Origin: JAUMBM01 sp964441755
Lineage (GTDB): Bacteria > Bacteroidota > Bacteroidia > Chitinophagales > Saprospiraceae
Direction: 5' to 3'
NCBI GenBank assembly: GCA_964441755.1
Contig: CAYTVG010000004.1
Coordinates: 124,001 to 188,000 of the forward strand
Length of the DNA: 64,000 nucleotides
How positions within the stretch are numbered: the stretch's first letter is position 1; each line of letters opens with the position of its first letter. The position numbers were made by a program, and so were the translations under genes. Shown in pieces: positions 18,513-25,875 of the stretch. Below the pieces are notes generated by a model. The model did no database searches, was not told where the DNA came from, and saw nothing but the letters and a program-made list of their open reading frames with translations.

Positions 18513-21254
18513 TTAAGGCCTTACACGGTTGACCACAAACGCCCGCGTCTGCGGCTCGCGGCCTTCGGCCTGCAGTGTCAGGTTGTATACACCTGCCGGC
18601 AGCTGATTAACCGGCAGGCTGATGAGCAATTCGCTGATTTCATCGAAGCGCAGCGTTTGCACTACCTGCCCGAGTGTGTTGCGCACAGTAAGCACCGCAG
18701 GAAGCCCCACGTAGTCCTCTACTTTGACGTTCAGCACATCCGCCGTCGGGTTGGGGAATAATTCTATACTTTCCGGTCCACCACCTATCGTCTCATTTCC
18801 AGTTGTCAGATCTCCTGCTTCCGGCAATTCCTGAAGATTGGAGTTGTTACCAGACAATGTGATGTCATCAAAGATCCCCATACCCAACTGCACGTTAAGT
18901 GCCTGCGTCATGAACCCTATTTGGGCACAACTTTGCATAGGAATACTGACAATAAACGACTGCTGCCAGGTTATACCGTCAATGGAAGTAGATCCGGTAA
19001 ATACATTACCCGTACGAACGAGCCTCAACCAGCTGTGCTGTGGCCTGATAACTTGCTGTATATTAATATTTCCGTTGGTCATATTTCTCACATCACGAAA
19101 TACTACAGGACTAGCCGCCTGAGTACGCAAAGATACACGACGGGCTCCCGGTGCCGAACTCTCACGTATCATGAGACCCCCATAGGCGCCGTTACTGGTG
19201 TTTACTATCCTGGCCGTGATACTTGCATTGCCACAAACAGACATCCATGCAAAACGCAACCGATCGGAATTAAAGGACCCAAATCCATTGGAACTAACGT
19301 CTATTGTTCCATCACACACATTGTCAATCGCAGTGCCACCGGCATTACCAATGCTCGTCACCGTCCATGGAGCCCCCAATACCGGCTCACAGTTGCAGGT
19401 AACATCCATACTAAAACTACCCGCGGAACTACCAAAACCAGATACTAGTATATAATATGTTACCCCTGCATTGGCCACAAAGACTGCCTCCGACTGTAGG
19501 CCGCATCGATCATCATTGCCTGCGATACAGCTGAGTGCTCCACAACTTCCGGTATAAACATTGATCTTTGTATCATAGCTTGAATTGCAAAGGCTCAATG
19601 TAACCTGCGCCCCATTGCCGATCAGGCTATACCATATACCATTACCGGGCGTGGTATTGCAAAAAGGCGAACTACTATCTGAGGCGGCACCTGAGGTATT
19701 CCCATTGACTGTACCCCCACAGTTAATGGGAATCGCACCACTGCATTCGTCATTCGGAATTGAGGCCGTCGTAAAGGTTGTACTCACATAATTAGTCGGA
19801 GTTCCCACCCCGCATGTCGATGTACGAACACAGAATCTATAGGTTGTATTGGGCAATAGCCCTGTGAGATTTACCGATGTACCACTGGTAGCAATCGCAC
19901 CCGTTCCGCAGCTATGCCCAACAGGACCATAGGAATACTCGTAACTGCTGGCTCCGGCCGCAGTTGTCCAATTAAGTATGGCGGTGGTTGGTGTAATTCC
20001 CGAAGCAGTAGGTGTACCCGGACTGTTGCAAGGAGGAATAAATTCGTTAATCGTGAGATTAAATGCCGTACAATTGGGAGAAGGCCAAGTATCGACAATC
20101 AGATAATACGTTCCGCCGGAGGTAAAAGTGTAGTTTCCCGAAACCGAAGAGGAACTGGAAGTAGCACTGCTAAGACAAGCAGAGGCATTGGCGCAAGCAA
20201 GCCCCCCCTTGAGAAACCAGCCCGTCCATCCTCCTGTACCTGTCAACGCAATGGTATAGGTACCCGCAGCCGGAATCTGCAGCTCGTATACTATATCTTC
20301 TCCACCTCCGTAACTGCCACCACACTGGTTGCCGTAGTCATTTAATTTTCCACAGGTCGTATTCGAGGTCGAATAAGGGAAACTACTGACTACTATTGGA
20401 TTAGCACAGCTTGCTCCTGCCGGTGGTGGCGGTGGCAACTGAACAGACCAGCTTATCGTGAAAGGACCCGATCCGGAACTATAGCCATCCTGAACCCAAT
20501 ACACCCGCTGGATACTACCCGTTGTATTTGTCCAGGTTACTACCCGCTCATCCTGGTCATCCCAACAGTCAATTTGTGTATTCCCCGGGCAAGCACCTCC
20601 ATAGAATACTGCTACCTTGGAATCATAACTATTGGTAACCTGTTCAATGGTCAGTTGGTTATTAGCTGGTACATCTATATAAAATATCATATCATTGGCC
20701 GTGTTAATGGCACAACTGATGTTAAAATTATCGGTAAAGCCGCTCGTTGATCCTGAGTAAGGACTCACTAAGGTAGCCAAGTCCAACGCATTGGAACAAT
20801 CATTTCCCGGAGGTGGAGGACTGCTACTTGTACAGGCAACCTGTTTTGTTCTGTTGACATCAGCCTCTCCACAAGCACTGTTTGTGTGTGTGTAAAAACG
20901 AATATCCCCAGTAAAAGTCGCTGTCCACTCGACAGAGCCTGTACCCCATGCTAATGCAGCTGAACCTGTGCTATTGGCAATCGTCAAGTAGTCCGTGGTA
21001 ATAGAACTAGAAAATGTATACGGGTTCCCTGACACTACATTTACGCTAGAATATTCTCCCGCCCATCCAATGGTGGTGATGGTCTGCGGGCTACCTGTAC
21101 AACTAGGCGTGAATGTACTACCAGGCCACTGCCCATATGAAGCTGTCAGGCACTGCGCCGAAAGCACGGCCATCCCACCTGCGCACAATAGAAATACAGT
21201 GAATAACCATTGATTCCTCAATTTTCTAACCAATCCGAAACTAATGTTAATCAT
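18513..21254 (-). CDS. T9SS-exported multimodular surface protein B
   Basis: A 913-residue paralog of protein A. The start at 21254 (MINISFGLV) gives a signal peptide ending in LSA|QC. The N-terminal domain, the first NDCSNALDLATL module, the FN3 domain, the NDECSGAIPINC module and the DUF1349-like domain are essentially identical to those of A. Between module 1 and FN3 it carries a different module (about residues 275-406). This begins GASCANPIVVSSFPYSTSNT and contains GEDIVYELQIPAAGTYTIAL and GGTYYLIVDTWP, the pattern of a carbohydrate- or ligand-binding PPC-type beta sandwich. The sorting domain (FPNPTADVLNV) differs from that of A by scattered substitutions. Signal peptide and 5' flank also differ. 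The pair looks like a duplication kept similar by gene conversion, with one exchanged module. Function is probably surface binding; no enzyme motif is seen. Confidence 0.85.
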   Translation of the reverse strand: MINISFGLVRKLRNQWLFTVFLLCAGGMAVLSAQCLTASYGQWPGSTFTPSCTGSPQTITTIGWAGEYSSVNVVSGNPYTFSSSITTDYLTIANSTGSAALAWGTGSVEWTATFTGDIRFYTHTNSACGEADVNRTKQVACTSSSPPPPGNDCSNALDLATLVSPYSGSTSGFTDNFNISCAINTANDMIFYIDVPANNQLTIEQVTNSYDSKVAVFYGGACPGNTQIDCWDDQDERVVTWTNTTGSIQRVYWVQDGYSSGSGPFTISWSVQLPPPPPAGASCANPIVVSSFPYSTSNTTCGKLNDYGNQCGGSYGGGEDIVYELQIPAAGTYTIALTGTGGWTGWFLKGGLACANASACLSSATSSSSSVSGNYTFTSGGTYYLIVDTWPSPNCTAFNLTINEFIPPCNSPGTPTASGITPTTAILNWTTAAGASSYEYSYGPVGHSCGTGAIATSGTSVNLTGLLPNTTYRFCVRTSTCGVGTPTNYVSTTFTTASIPNDECSGAIPINCGGTVNGNTSGAASDSSSPFCNTTPGNGIWYSLIGNGAQVTLSLCNSSYDTKINVYTGSCGALSCIAGNDDRCGLQSEAVFVANAGVTYYILVSGFGSSAGSFSMDVTCNCEPVLGAPWTVTSIGNAGGTAIDNVCDGTIDVSSNGFGSFNSDRLRFAWMSVCGNASITARIVNTSNGAYGGLMIRESSAPGARRVSLRTQAASPVVFRDVRNMTNGNINIQQVIRPQHSWLRLVRTGNVFTGSTSIDGITWQQSFIVSIPMQSCAQIGFMTQALNVQLGMGIFDDITLSGNNSNLQELPEAGDLTTGNETIGGGPESIELFPNPTADVLNVKVEDYVGLPAVLTVRNTLGQVVQTLRFDEISELLISLPVNQLPAGVYNLTLQAEGREPQTRAFVVNRVRP

Positions 21255-21690
21255 GATAACTTCATTTAAGTAATTAATAATTTCTTGCCCCTGCAACACA
21301 GCTGTTCTTGTTTTTGGGGTAACATCAATGGCATGCTGTAGCGTAAACACGATCAAGCAACGATAGTACAACAAATACCAATTTTTCTACCTCCACACAC
21401 GAACCCAGTCAAAGATCTGCTGTAAATGATCCTTGAAAGCAAGCTCTTGCTGCACTTTTAGGCAAATACGGTAATAAGAGATTTAAAAAAAAGCCCACCT
21501 AAACCCGTAATTCCAATCTATAATTTTAGCTAAAACGGGAAAACCAAAACATACGCTGCTTAAAGACGGATTACGTAAAACTAGACAAAAGGTTACATAA
21601 AATCACCATATATTTATAAAAAAATTTTCGCAGCAGTGCTGTCTTATGATAAACCTCAGATAAACAAAATATAATATAAAAAAATAATAC
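21255..21690. other. Non-coding gap upstream of gene B
   Basis: The first 55 or so bases resemble the upstream flank of gene A and probably hold the shared 5' leader (AATTATTAATTA core). The rest, especially 21480-21690, is very AT-rich with no gene seen. It also covers the 3' end of apaG. Confidence 0.6.
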
Positions 21691-22077
21691 CTAGCTAAGT
21701 AAAGGGGTCGCTACTAACAGACATTTGGGAATGTCCACCCTAAATTCCCGGCCACTTTCATTGTTGCGAAGCGTATAGTATCCATGCATAGTGCCTATAC
21801 CTGACTGAAGGTGGCACCAGGATACGTAGTTGTGGTGATCGCCCGGCTGGATAATCGGTTGTTGACCCACTACTCCTTCTCCCTCCACCTCCCGCTGTAT
21901 ACCTGTCCCCTCCTTAATAAACCAGTGCCTGCGCAGGAGTTGGACAGATACGTCTGAATTATTTTCTATATGTATGCGATATGCGAAGAGATAGTTATTC
22001 TCTACGGGGCGAGAGTGCCCCGGATGGTAAAAAGGCTCGATACTTACCGTTATGCCGCTGGTCGTTTGCTGGTTCAT
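21691..22077 (-). CDS. apaG: ApaG domain protein
   Basis: A 128-residue single-domain protein of the ApaG family, an immunoglobulin/FN3-like beta sandwich. Visible family features are the opening TSGITVSIEPFYHPGHS, YLFAYRIHIENNS, LLRRHWFIKEGTG, the glycine-containing GEGVVGQQPIIQPGD and the terminal MHGYYTLRNNESG. In enterobacteria apaG sits with the diadenosine tetraphosphate hydrolase gene and has been linked to Co2+/Mg2+ tolerance; the biochemical role is still unclear. Here it is the last gene of a yicC-gmk-apaG run, 20 bases after gmk. Confidence 0.93.
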   Translation of the reverse strand: MNQQTTSGITVSIEPFYHPGHSRPVENNYLFAYRIHIENNSDVSVQLLRRHWFIKEGTGIQREVEGEGVVGQQPIIQPGDHHNYVSWCHLQSGIGTMHGYYTLRNNESGREFRVDIPKCLLVATPLLS

Positions 22078-22097
22078 GAGAGCGTGTTACTTTTTAC

Positions 22098-22709
22098 TCA
22101 GTTGGCAGTGTCACTATCGTCTTCCAACGGTACGGGCACCACCTCCAAAAAGGTGGCTACCAACATCTCCGCCTCTGAGAGTGCTGTTGCCAGCACCTCG
22201 TTCAATAATACTTTGTCAAACAGCGGTTCGTAGGCGAGTTCCTCCTCAACACGTGACATGCGTATGGCCAGTGTTTGCGGCGTTTCCGAACCTCTCGACA
22301 TAAGCCGCTCCCGCACCACCTCCATACTTGGCGGTTTTACAAAAACAGAGAGCGAACAGTCCGGATAAGCTTCCTTCAGCTTGAGCGCCCCTTTCACATC
22401 AACATCAAAAATCACGTGCAGCCCCTTTTGCCAGATGCGCTCTATTTCGGAGCGCAAAGTACCGTAGTACTGGCCGCCGTACACTTCCTCCCACTCCACA
22501 AACGAACCGGCAGCCACTTTATCCAGAAAATCCTCTTTTGACAGGAAATAATAATCCCGGCCGTCCTCTTCATCTGCACGGCATGTACGGGTGGTTGCAG
22601 ACACAGAAAAGGCCAACTGCGGAAATCTGCGAAGCAAATGCCTGACGATGGTAGTCTTTCCCGAGCCTGATGGCGCTGCAAATAACACTAACTTTCCCTT
22701 CATATCCAT
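22098..22709 (-). CDS. gmk: Guanylate kinase
   Basis: A 203-residue enzyme that phosphorylates GMP to GDP with ATP. The P-loop APSGSGKTT is at residues 12-20. The GMP-binding segment follows with SVSATTRTCRADEEDGRDYYFLS, the conserved FVEWEEVYGGQYYGT, and VIFDVDVKGALKLKEAYPDC. The lid region includes RLMSRGSETPQTLAIRMSR. All expected residues are present and the length is normal. Its ATG (22707-22709) overlaps the yicC stop codon by one base as TAATG, implying translational coupling; a second in-frame ATG is two codons in. Confidence 0.96.
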   Translation of the reverse strand: MDMKGKLVLFAAPSGSGKTTIVRHLLRRFPQLAFSVSATTRTCRADEEDGRDYYFLSKEDFLDKVAAGSFVEWEEVYGGQYYGTLRSEIERIWQKGLHVIFDVDVKGALKLKEAYPDCSLSVFVKPPSMEVVRERLMSRGSETPQTLAIRMSRVEEELAYEPLFDKVLLNEVLATALSEAEMLVATFLEVVPVPLEDDSDTAN

Positions 22710-23584
22710 TAGACTGAATTGGCTACTTGTTCCTTGATTTTTTCCAACTCGTCCTTCATATTGACAGCTATTTTCTGAATATCAGAAGAATATGCTTTAG
22801 AACCGAGCGTATTTATCTCTCTGCCTATCTCCTGACTGATGAAGCTCAGCTTGCGCCCCTTCGATCGGCTGCGGGTATCCAGTTCTTCTAAAAAATACTT
22901 GCAATGCTGCTCAAGGCGAACTTTTTCCTCCGTTATATCCATTTTTTCGAGATAGAACAACAACTCCTGCTCCAGACGACTCTCATCAACCCGTTCGCGA
23001 AGGAGATGCTCATCCAGCGATTTATTGAGTTTCTCACGCGTGCGGAGCGTCCTTTCCTCCTCATAGGGTGTCAGTTCACTCATTAATTGCATGATGTTGG
23101 CAATTCGCAACCGAAGGTCTGCCTCCATGGCTGCACCCTCAGCAAGTCGGAAGTGATCAAATTTTTGCATCGCCTCCTCAAAGGTTGCGAGCACTGCATT
23201 CCACTCCTCCTCAGATATTTCTACCGCATCTGTAGCAACTACATTGGGCAAGCGCAATATCGCCTGCAGCATATCTCCCTGCGGCAGCCCGAGTTCTCCT
23301 GCCAAGCTGGCAAGTTCCCGGTGGTAGCGCCGGAAGAGAGGCTGATTGAGCCCGTACTCACCGTCTCCCTCGATTGATTTCACCTCCACCGACAGTTCCA
23401 GCTTCCCCCGCTCGGCACCTTCCAAGAGGAGACGGCGGAGTTCAGTCTCCTTTTCTTTAAAGTACTGCGGTGTTCTGACACGAACATCCGTAAACTTGCT
23501 GTTGAGAGACTTAAGCTCGACCGTAATGGCTTTATTTGCATAGGGCCGCGTCGCGCGCCCATAACCTGTCATTGAAAATAGCAT
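22709..23584 (-). CDS. yicC: YicC family endoribonuclease
   Basis: A 291-residue protein when started at 23584, giving MLFSMTGYGRA, the usual YicC opening; three codons upstream is another ATG. The family has an N-terminal YicC domain (SLNSKFTDVRVRTP, ELRRLLLEGAERGKLELSVEV) and the C-terminal DUF1732 (KYFLEELDTRSRSKGRKLSFISQEIGREINTLGSKAYSS), both complete here. E. coli YicC is an RNase involved in small RNA turnover. It heads the yicC-gmk-apaG run and has a consensus -7 box at 23640-23647. Confidence 0.94.
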   Translation of the reverse strand: MLFSMTGYGRATRPYANKAITVELKSLNSKFTDVRVRTPQYFKEKETELRRLLLEGAERGKLELSVEVKSIEGDGEYGLNQPLFRRYHRELASLAGELGLPQGDMLQAILRLPNVVATDAVEISEEEWNAVLATFEEAMQKFDHFRLAEGAAMEADLRLRIANIMQLMSELTPYEEERTLRTREKLNKSLDEHLLRERVDESRLEQELLFYLEKMDITEEKVRLEQHCKYFLEELDTRSRSKGRKLSFISQEIGREINTLGSKAYSSDIQKIAVNMKDELEKIKEQVANSV

Positions 23585-23639
23585 ATAGTTCACTTGGTGG
23601 ATTAAAAGCCCCTTGACATCGTCCCAAAGACTTATCTGG

Positions 23640-23647
23640 CAAAGATA
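23640..23647 (-). promoter_or_regulatory. -7 box of yicC-gmk-apaG
   Basis: On the minus strand TATCTTTG matches TAnnTTTG exactly. The expected transcript start near 23633 leaves a leader of about 50 nt before the yicC ATG. A clear -33 TTG is not visible. Confidence 0.5.
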
Positions 23648-23659
23648 GCCAATGACCTC

Positions 23660-24013
23660 TAATTAGCACACGACTTTTTACTTGCCCAACTACGCAATAC
23701 GCCCGCCTACTCCTATTCCACAGTCTGCAAAGACAGACTCTCCGCATACCTCTACAGCTCTCAAGGCCGCGAATTTATTGCATTCCAACAAAACTATTAC
23801 CCCCCCCGTCATGTTAATCATTTTGAAGTCAGTTGGTTACTCGCTCTGCGCGTATGCATTTAGTCATCCGGAAGCCGTCACAACTTCTAATCAATTGACA
23901 CTTAGATAAAATTCATGAAAAATAGTTTTCAGATTCGCATATTTTTATAGATATTTGCGTCTCATTTTGAAAGCCATAATCGTTTATTACGTCTCATAAA
24001 CCAGTGAAAAACA
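23660..24013. other. Divergent intergenic region between yicC and HU genes
   Basis: About 350 bases without a convincing gene. The right half is AT-rich. GATATTTG near 23950, one base from the -7 consensus, may serve the HU gene. No RNA gene was recognised. Confidence 0.5.
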
Positions 24014-24328
24014 ATGAGAAAAGCTGATTTAGTGGCCGCTATTGCAGAGAAGACGGGTATATCAAAAGTCGATGTACTCGTGTCTTTAGAGGCATTTTTC
24101 AAGGAGGTAAAAGGATCTCTGTCTGAAGGGGAGAATGTGTACATCCGTGGTTTCGGGTCCTTCATTGTTAAGAAACGCGCCAAGAAAATTGGTCGTCATA
24201 TCAAGCAGAACCAAGCTATCGAAATTCCGGAACACTTCATTCCTGCATTCAAGCCCGCCAAAATCTTTATCGAACAGGTAAAAGACAAAGTCACTCATTT
24301 GCCTGAAGTAGAAGAAGATGATGAATAA
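24014..24328 (+). CDS. HU/IHF family DNA-binding protein
   Basis: A 104-residue nucleoid protein. It opens MRKADLVAAIAEKTGISKVDV, followed by the GENVYIRGFGSFIVKKR core of the family. The DNA-binding arm reads KIGRHIKQNQAIEIPEHFIPAFKPAK. Most HU proteins have an asparagine-proline at the arm tip, whose proline inserts into DNA; here the position reads HI, so bending may differ. The acidic tail EVEEDDE extends past the usual 90 residues. It is followed by a TPR protein, a tiny mS38-like protein and RNase G, an order I recognise as typical for Bacteroidota. Confidence 0.93.
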   Translation: MRKADLVAAIAEKTGISKVDVLVSLEAFFKEVKGSLSEGENVYIRGFGSFIVKKRAKKIGRHIKQNQAIEIPEHFIPAFKPAKIFIEQVKDKVTHLPEVEEDDE

Positions 24329-24353
24329 CCCCATTCCTCACTAGAGGACTTTA

Positions 24354-25160
24354 ATGTGCCAGCTTATGACCAAACTACAGTACGGATACTTGGCGGGTTC
24401 AGTCATACTGTTTGTGATACTGTACTTTGGTTGCGATACCAAAGCCCCGGGTCACGACCAAATTGAAACCACCCGAGAGCTGTCTATTGAGACCGTCAAC
24501 GTTCAGTCGTTGATAAAGTCTGCACAAAACAGCTTATCCTCTTCTTCATTGAGTGCCATAGGCCTCGTTGAAGAAGAACTGTCTGGTTTATCTGACACTG
24601 ACACCAGCCGGCGTATCGAATTGCTCAAACAGTTGTCCGGTCGTTGGTATGAAGCATCTCAACCTGCCATTGCAGGCCATTATGCAGAAGAAATTGCACT
24701 GCTTGAGAACAATGAATCGGCTTGGTCAATCGCCGGAACAACTTATGCAATATGCGCGCAGCGAAGCGACGCAGCTGATGTAAGAACCTTCTGCGCCAAT
24801 CGGGCAGCCATGGCTTTCCAGCACGCAATTTCTTTTGCTCCTGACGATGTGTCACACCAGATTAACCTGGCGTTGACCTACACCGAAAACCCTCCGGCAG
24901 GCGAGCCCATGAAAGGTATTCTCATGCTTCGGGAGTTACAAACCAAGTTTCCGGAAAATGTGAGCATACTCAATTCGCTGGCTAAGCTCGCGCTAAAGAC
25001 TAATCAGTTTGATCGCGCTCTGCAGCGTCTCAAACAGGCGGAAGCACTCGAACCTGACAATCCTGCTACCTTATGCATGCTGGCTAAAGCTTATGAGGGT
25101 ACAGGAGATCAGGCGAACGCAACCCTCTATCAACAAAAATGTGATCGTTCCACCCAATAA
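24354..25160 (+). CDS. Membrane-anchored tetratricopeptide repeat protein
   Basis: A 268-residue protein with one N-terminal hydrophobic segment (LAGSVILFVILYFGC), possibly a signal anchor or an imperfect lipoprotein signal, then at least three TPR-like helical hairpins. The clearest are FQHAISFAPDDVSHQINLAL, LNSLAKLALKTNQFDRALQR and PATLCMLAKAYEGTGDQ. It starts 26 bases after the HU stop, with GAGG before the ATG; an alternative start is four codons in. TPR proteins at this position next to HU and RNase G are usual in the phylum, but no function is established that I know of. It may scaffold periplasmic or envelope complexes. Confidence 0.8.
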   Translation: MCQLMTKLQYGYLAGSVILFVILYFGCDTKAPGHDQIETTRELSIETVNVQSLIKSAQNSLSSSSLSAIGLVEEELSGLSDTDTSRRIELLKQLSGRWYEASQPAIAGHYAEEIALLENNESAWSIAGTTYAICAQRSDAADVRTFCANRAAMAFQHAISFAPDDVSHQINLALTYTENPPAGEPMKGILMLRELQTKFPENVSILNSLAKLALKTNQFDRALQRLKQAEALEPDNPATLCMLAKAYEGTGDQANATLYQQKCDRSTQ

Positions 25161-25249
25161 CATATACGATGGTGGCCTTTAGTTGGCTTGCCTACAATGG
25201 TCTTTCGTGTTATTGATGGTATTATTTAACTCTGTAAATTGATTTCATC

Positions 25250-25345
25250 ATGCCTTGCGGAAAAAAAAGAAAAAGGCACAAGATTGCAACGCACAAACGC
25301 AAGAAGCGCCTGCGTAAGAATCGCCATAAGAAGAAAAACAGATAA
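25250..25345 (+). CDS. Tiny mS38/AURKAIP1-COX24-type ribosomal protein
   Basis: A 31-residue, extremely basic protein starting MPCGKKRKRHKIATHKRKKR and ending KKKNR. It matches the short COX24/AURKAIP1 C-terminal motif (KRRKKMxxHKxxKRxKxxR) that defines mitochondrial small-subunit protein mS38 and, in mycobacteria, bS22. In Bacteroidota nearly identical 30-residue proteins are annotated this way next to RNase G. It probably binds near the decoding-site rRNA. The gene is separated from the TPR gene by 89 bases. Confidence 0.88.
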   Translation: MPCGKKRKRHKIATHKRKKRLRKNRHKKKNR

Positions 25346-25439
25346 GTAAACAACCGGCCGGGGAAAGGTCTGAAAGTGCATACACTTTGTTGTATCGCAC
25401 CCATCTTTTTTCCATGCGCATCCGGGTGCCTCTGCCTCG

Positions 25440-25477
25440 TACTCTGCCGACAGCTTTGTTAAAGTGTCGGCAGAGTA
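25440..25477. terminator. Hairpin downstream of the mS38-like gene
   Basis: A perfect 13-bp stem (TACTCTGCCGACA and complement) with a 12-nt loop. It lacks a following T tract, so it may be a processing or attenuation structure in the long leader of rng rather than a simple terminator. Confidence 0.5.
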
Positions 25478-25857
25478 TTGGCGTTTAAGGAGGTTCTGTG
25501 TTGATCTGCTGGCGGGGGTTGTCTTCGTCCGTCATCGCTCGTCAAGTCAGTGAACCTCGCTGCACCCGTCTCCAAAGCAAGGAAAACGGCGTGGGTTAAA
25601 TTGTTGTATCTGCTGAAAAGCAACCCTAAGGAAGGCAATATTTCGGTCTTGTTGGACCGAATGGAAAAATATTGAAAGTTTGTTGCTCAGTGCAGCGTCA
25701 GCATACAGTCGCTGTTCTGCATTGAGGATGCTGTCTTTCCAGATCAAATGAGAAAAGGCTCGAAGCTGTCCTTTTGATCAGTCGGCTCTCCTGTATGGCG
25801 TTACTTGTTCAATATCTTCGCTCCAAAATATAGGCTCTTTCCCGCTCAATTCCCGGC

Positions 25858-25874
25858 CGAACAAAGTTTGTTCG
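25858..25874. promoter_or_regulatory. 17-bp palindrome abutting the rng start codon
   Basis: CGAACAAAGTTTGTTCG is a perfect inverted repeat around a single central base and ends one base before the GTG start codon. The half-site GAACAAA also occurs as an inverted repeat upstream of the ECF sigma gene at 36945-36971. It could be an operator or an RNase-recognised structure. Confidence 0.4.
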
Positions 25875-25875
25875 C

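Larger units (their letters stand above)
25346..25875 (+). other. 530-nt non-coding leader upstream of RNase G
   Basis: No convincing gene is present. Within it are the hairpin at 25440-25477, a strong AAGGAGG at 25487-25493 followed by GTG and a 33-codon frame, and a perfect palindrome at 25858-25874 next to the RNase G start. RNase E/G family mRNAs can autoregulate through their 5' leaders, which would explain the length. Confidence 0.5.
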
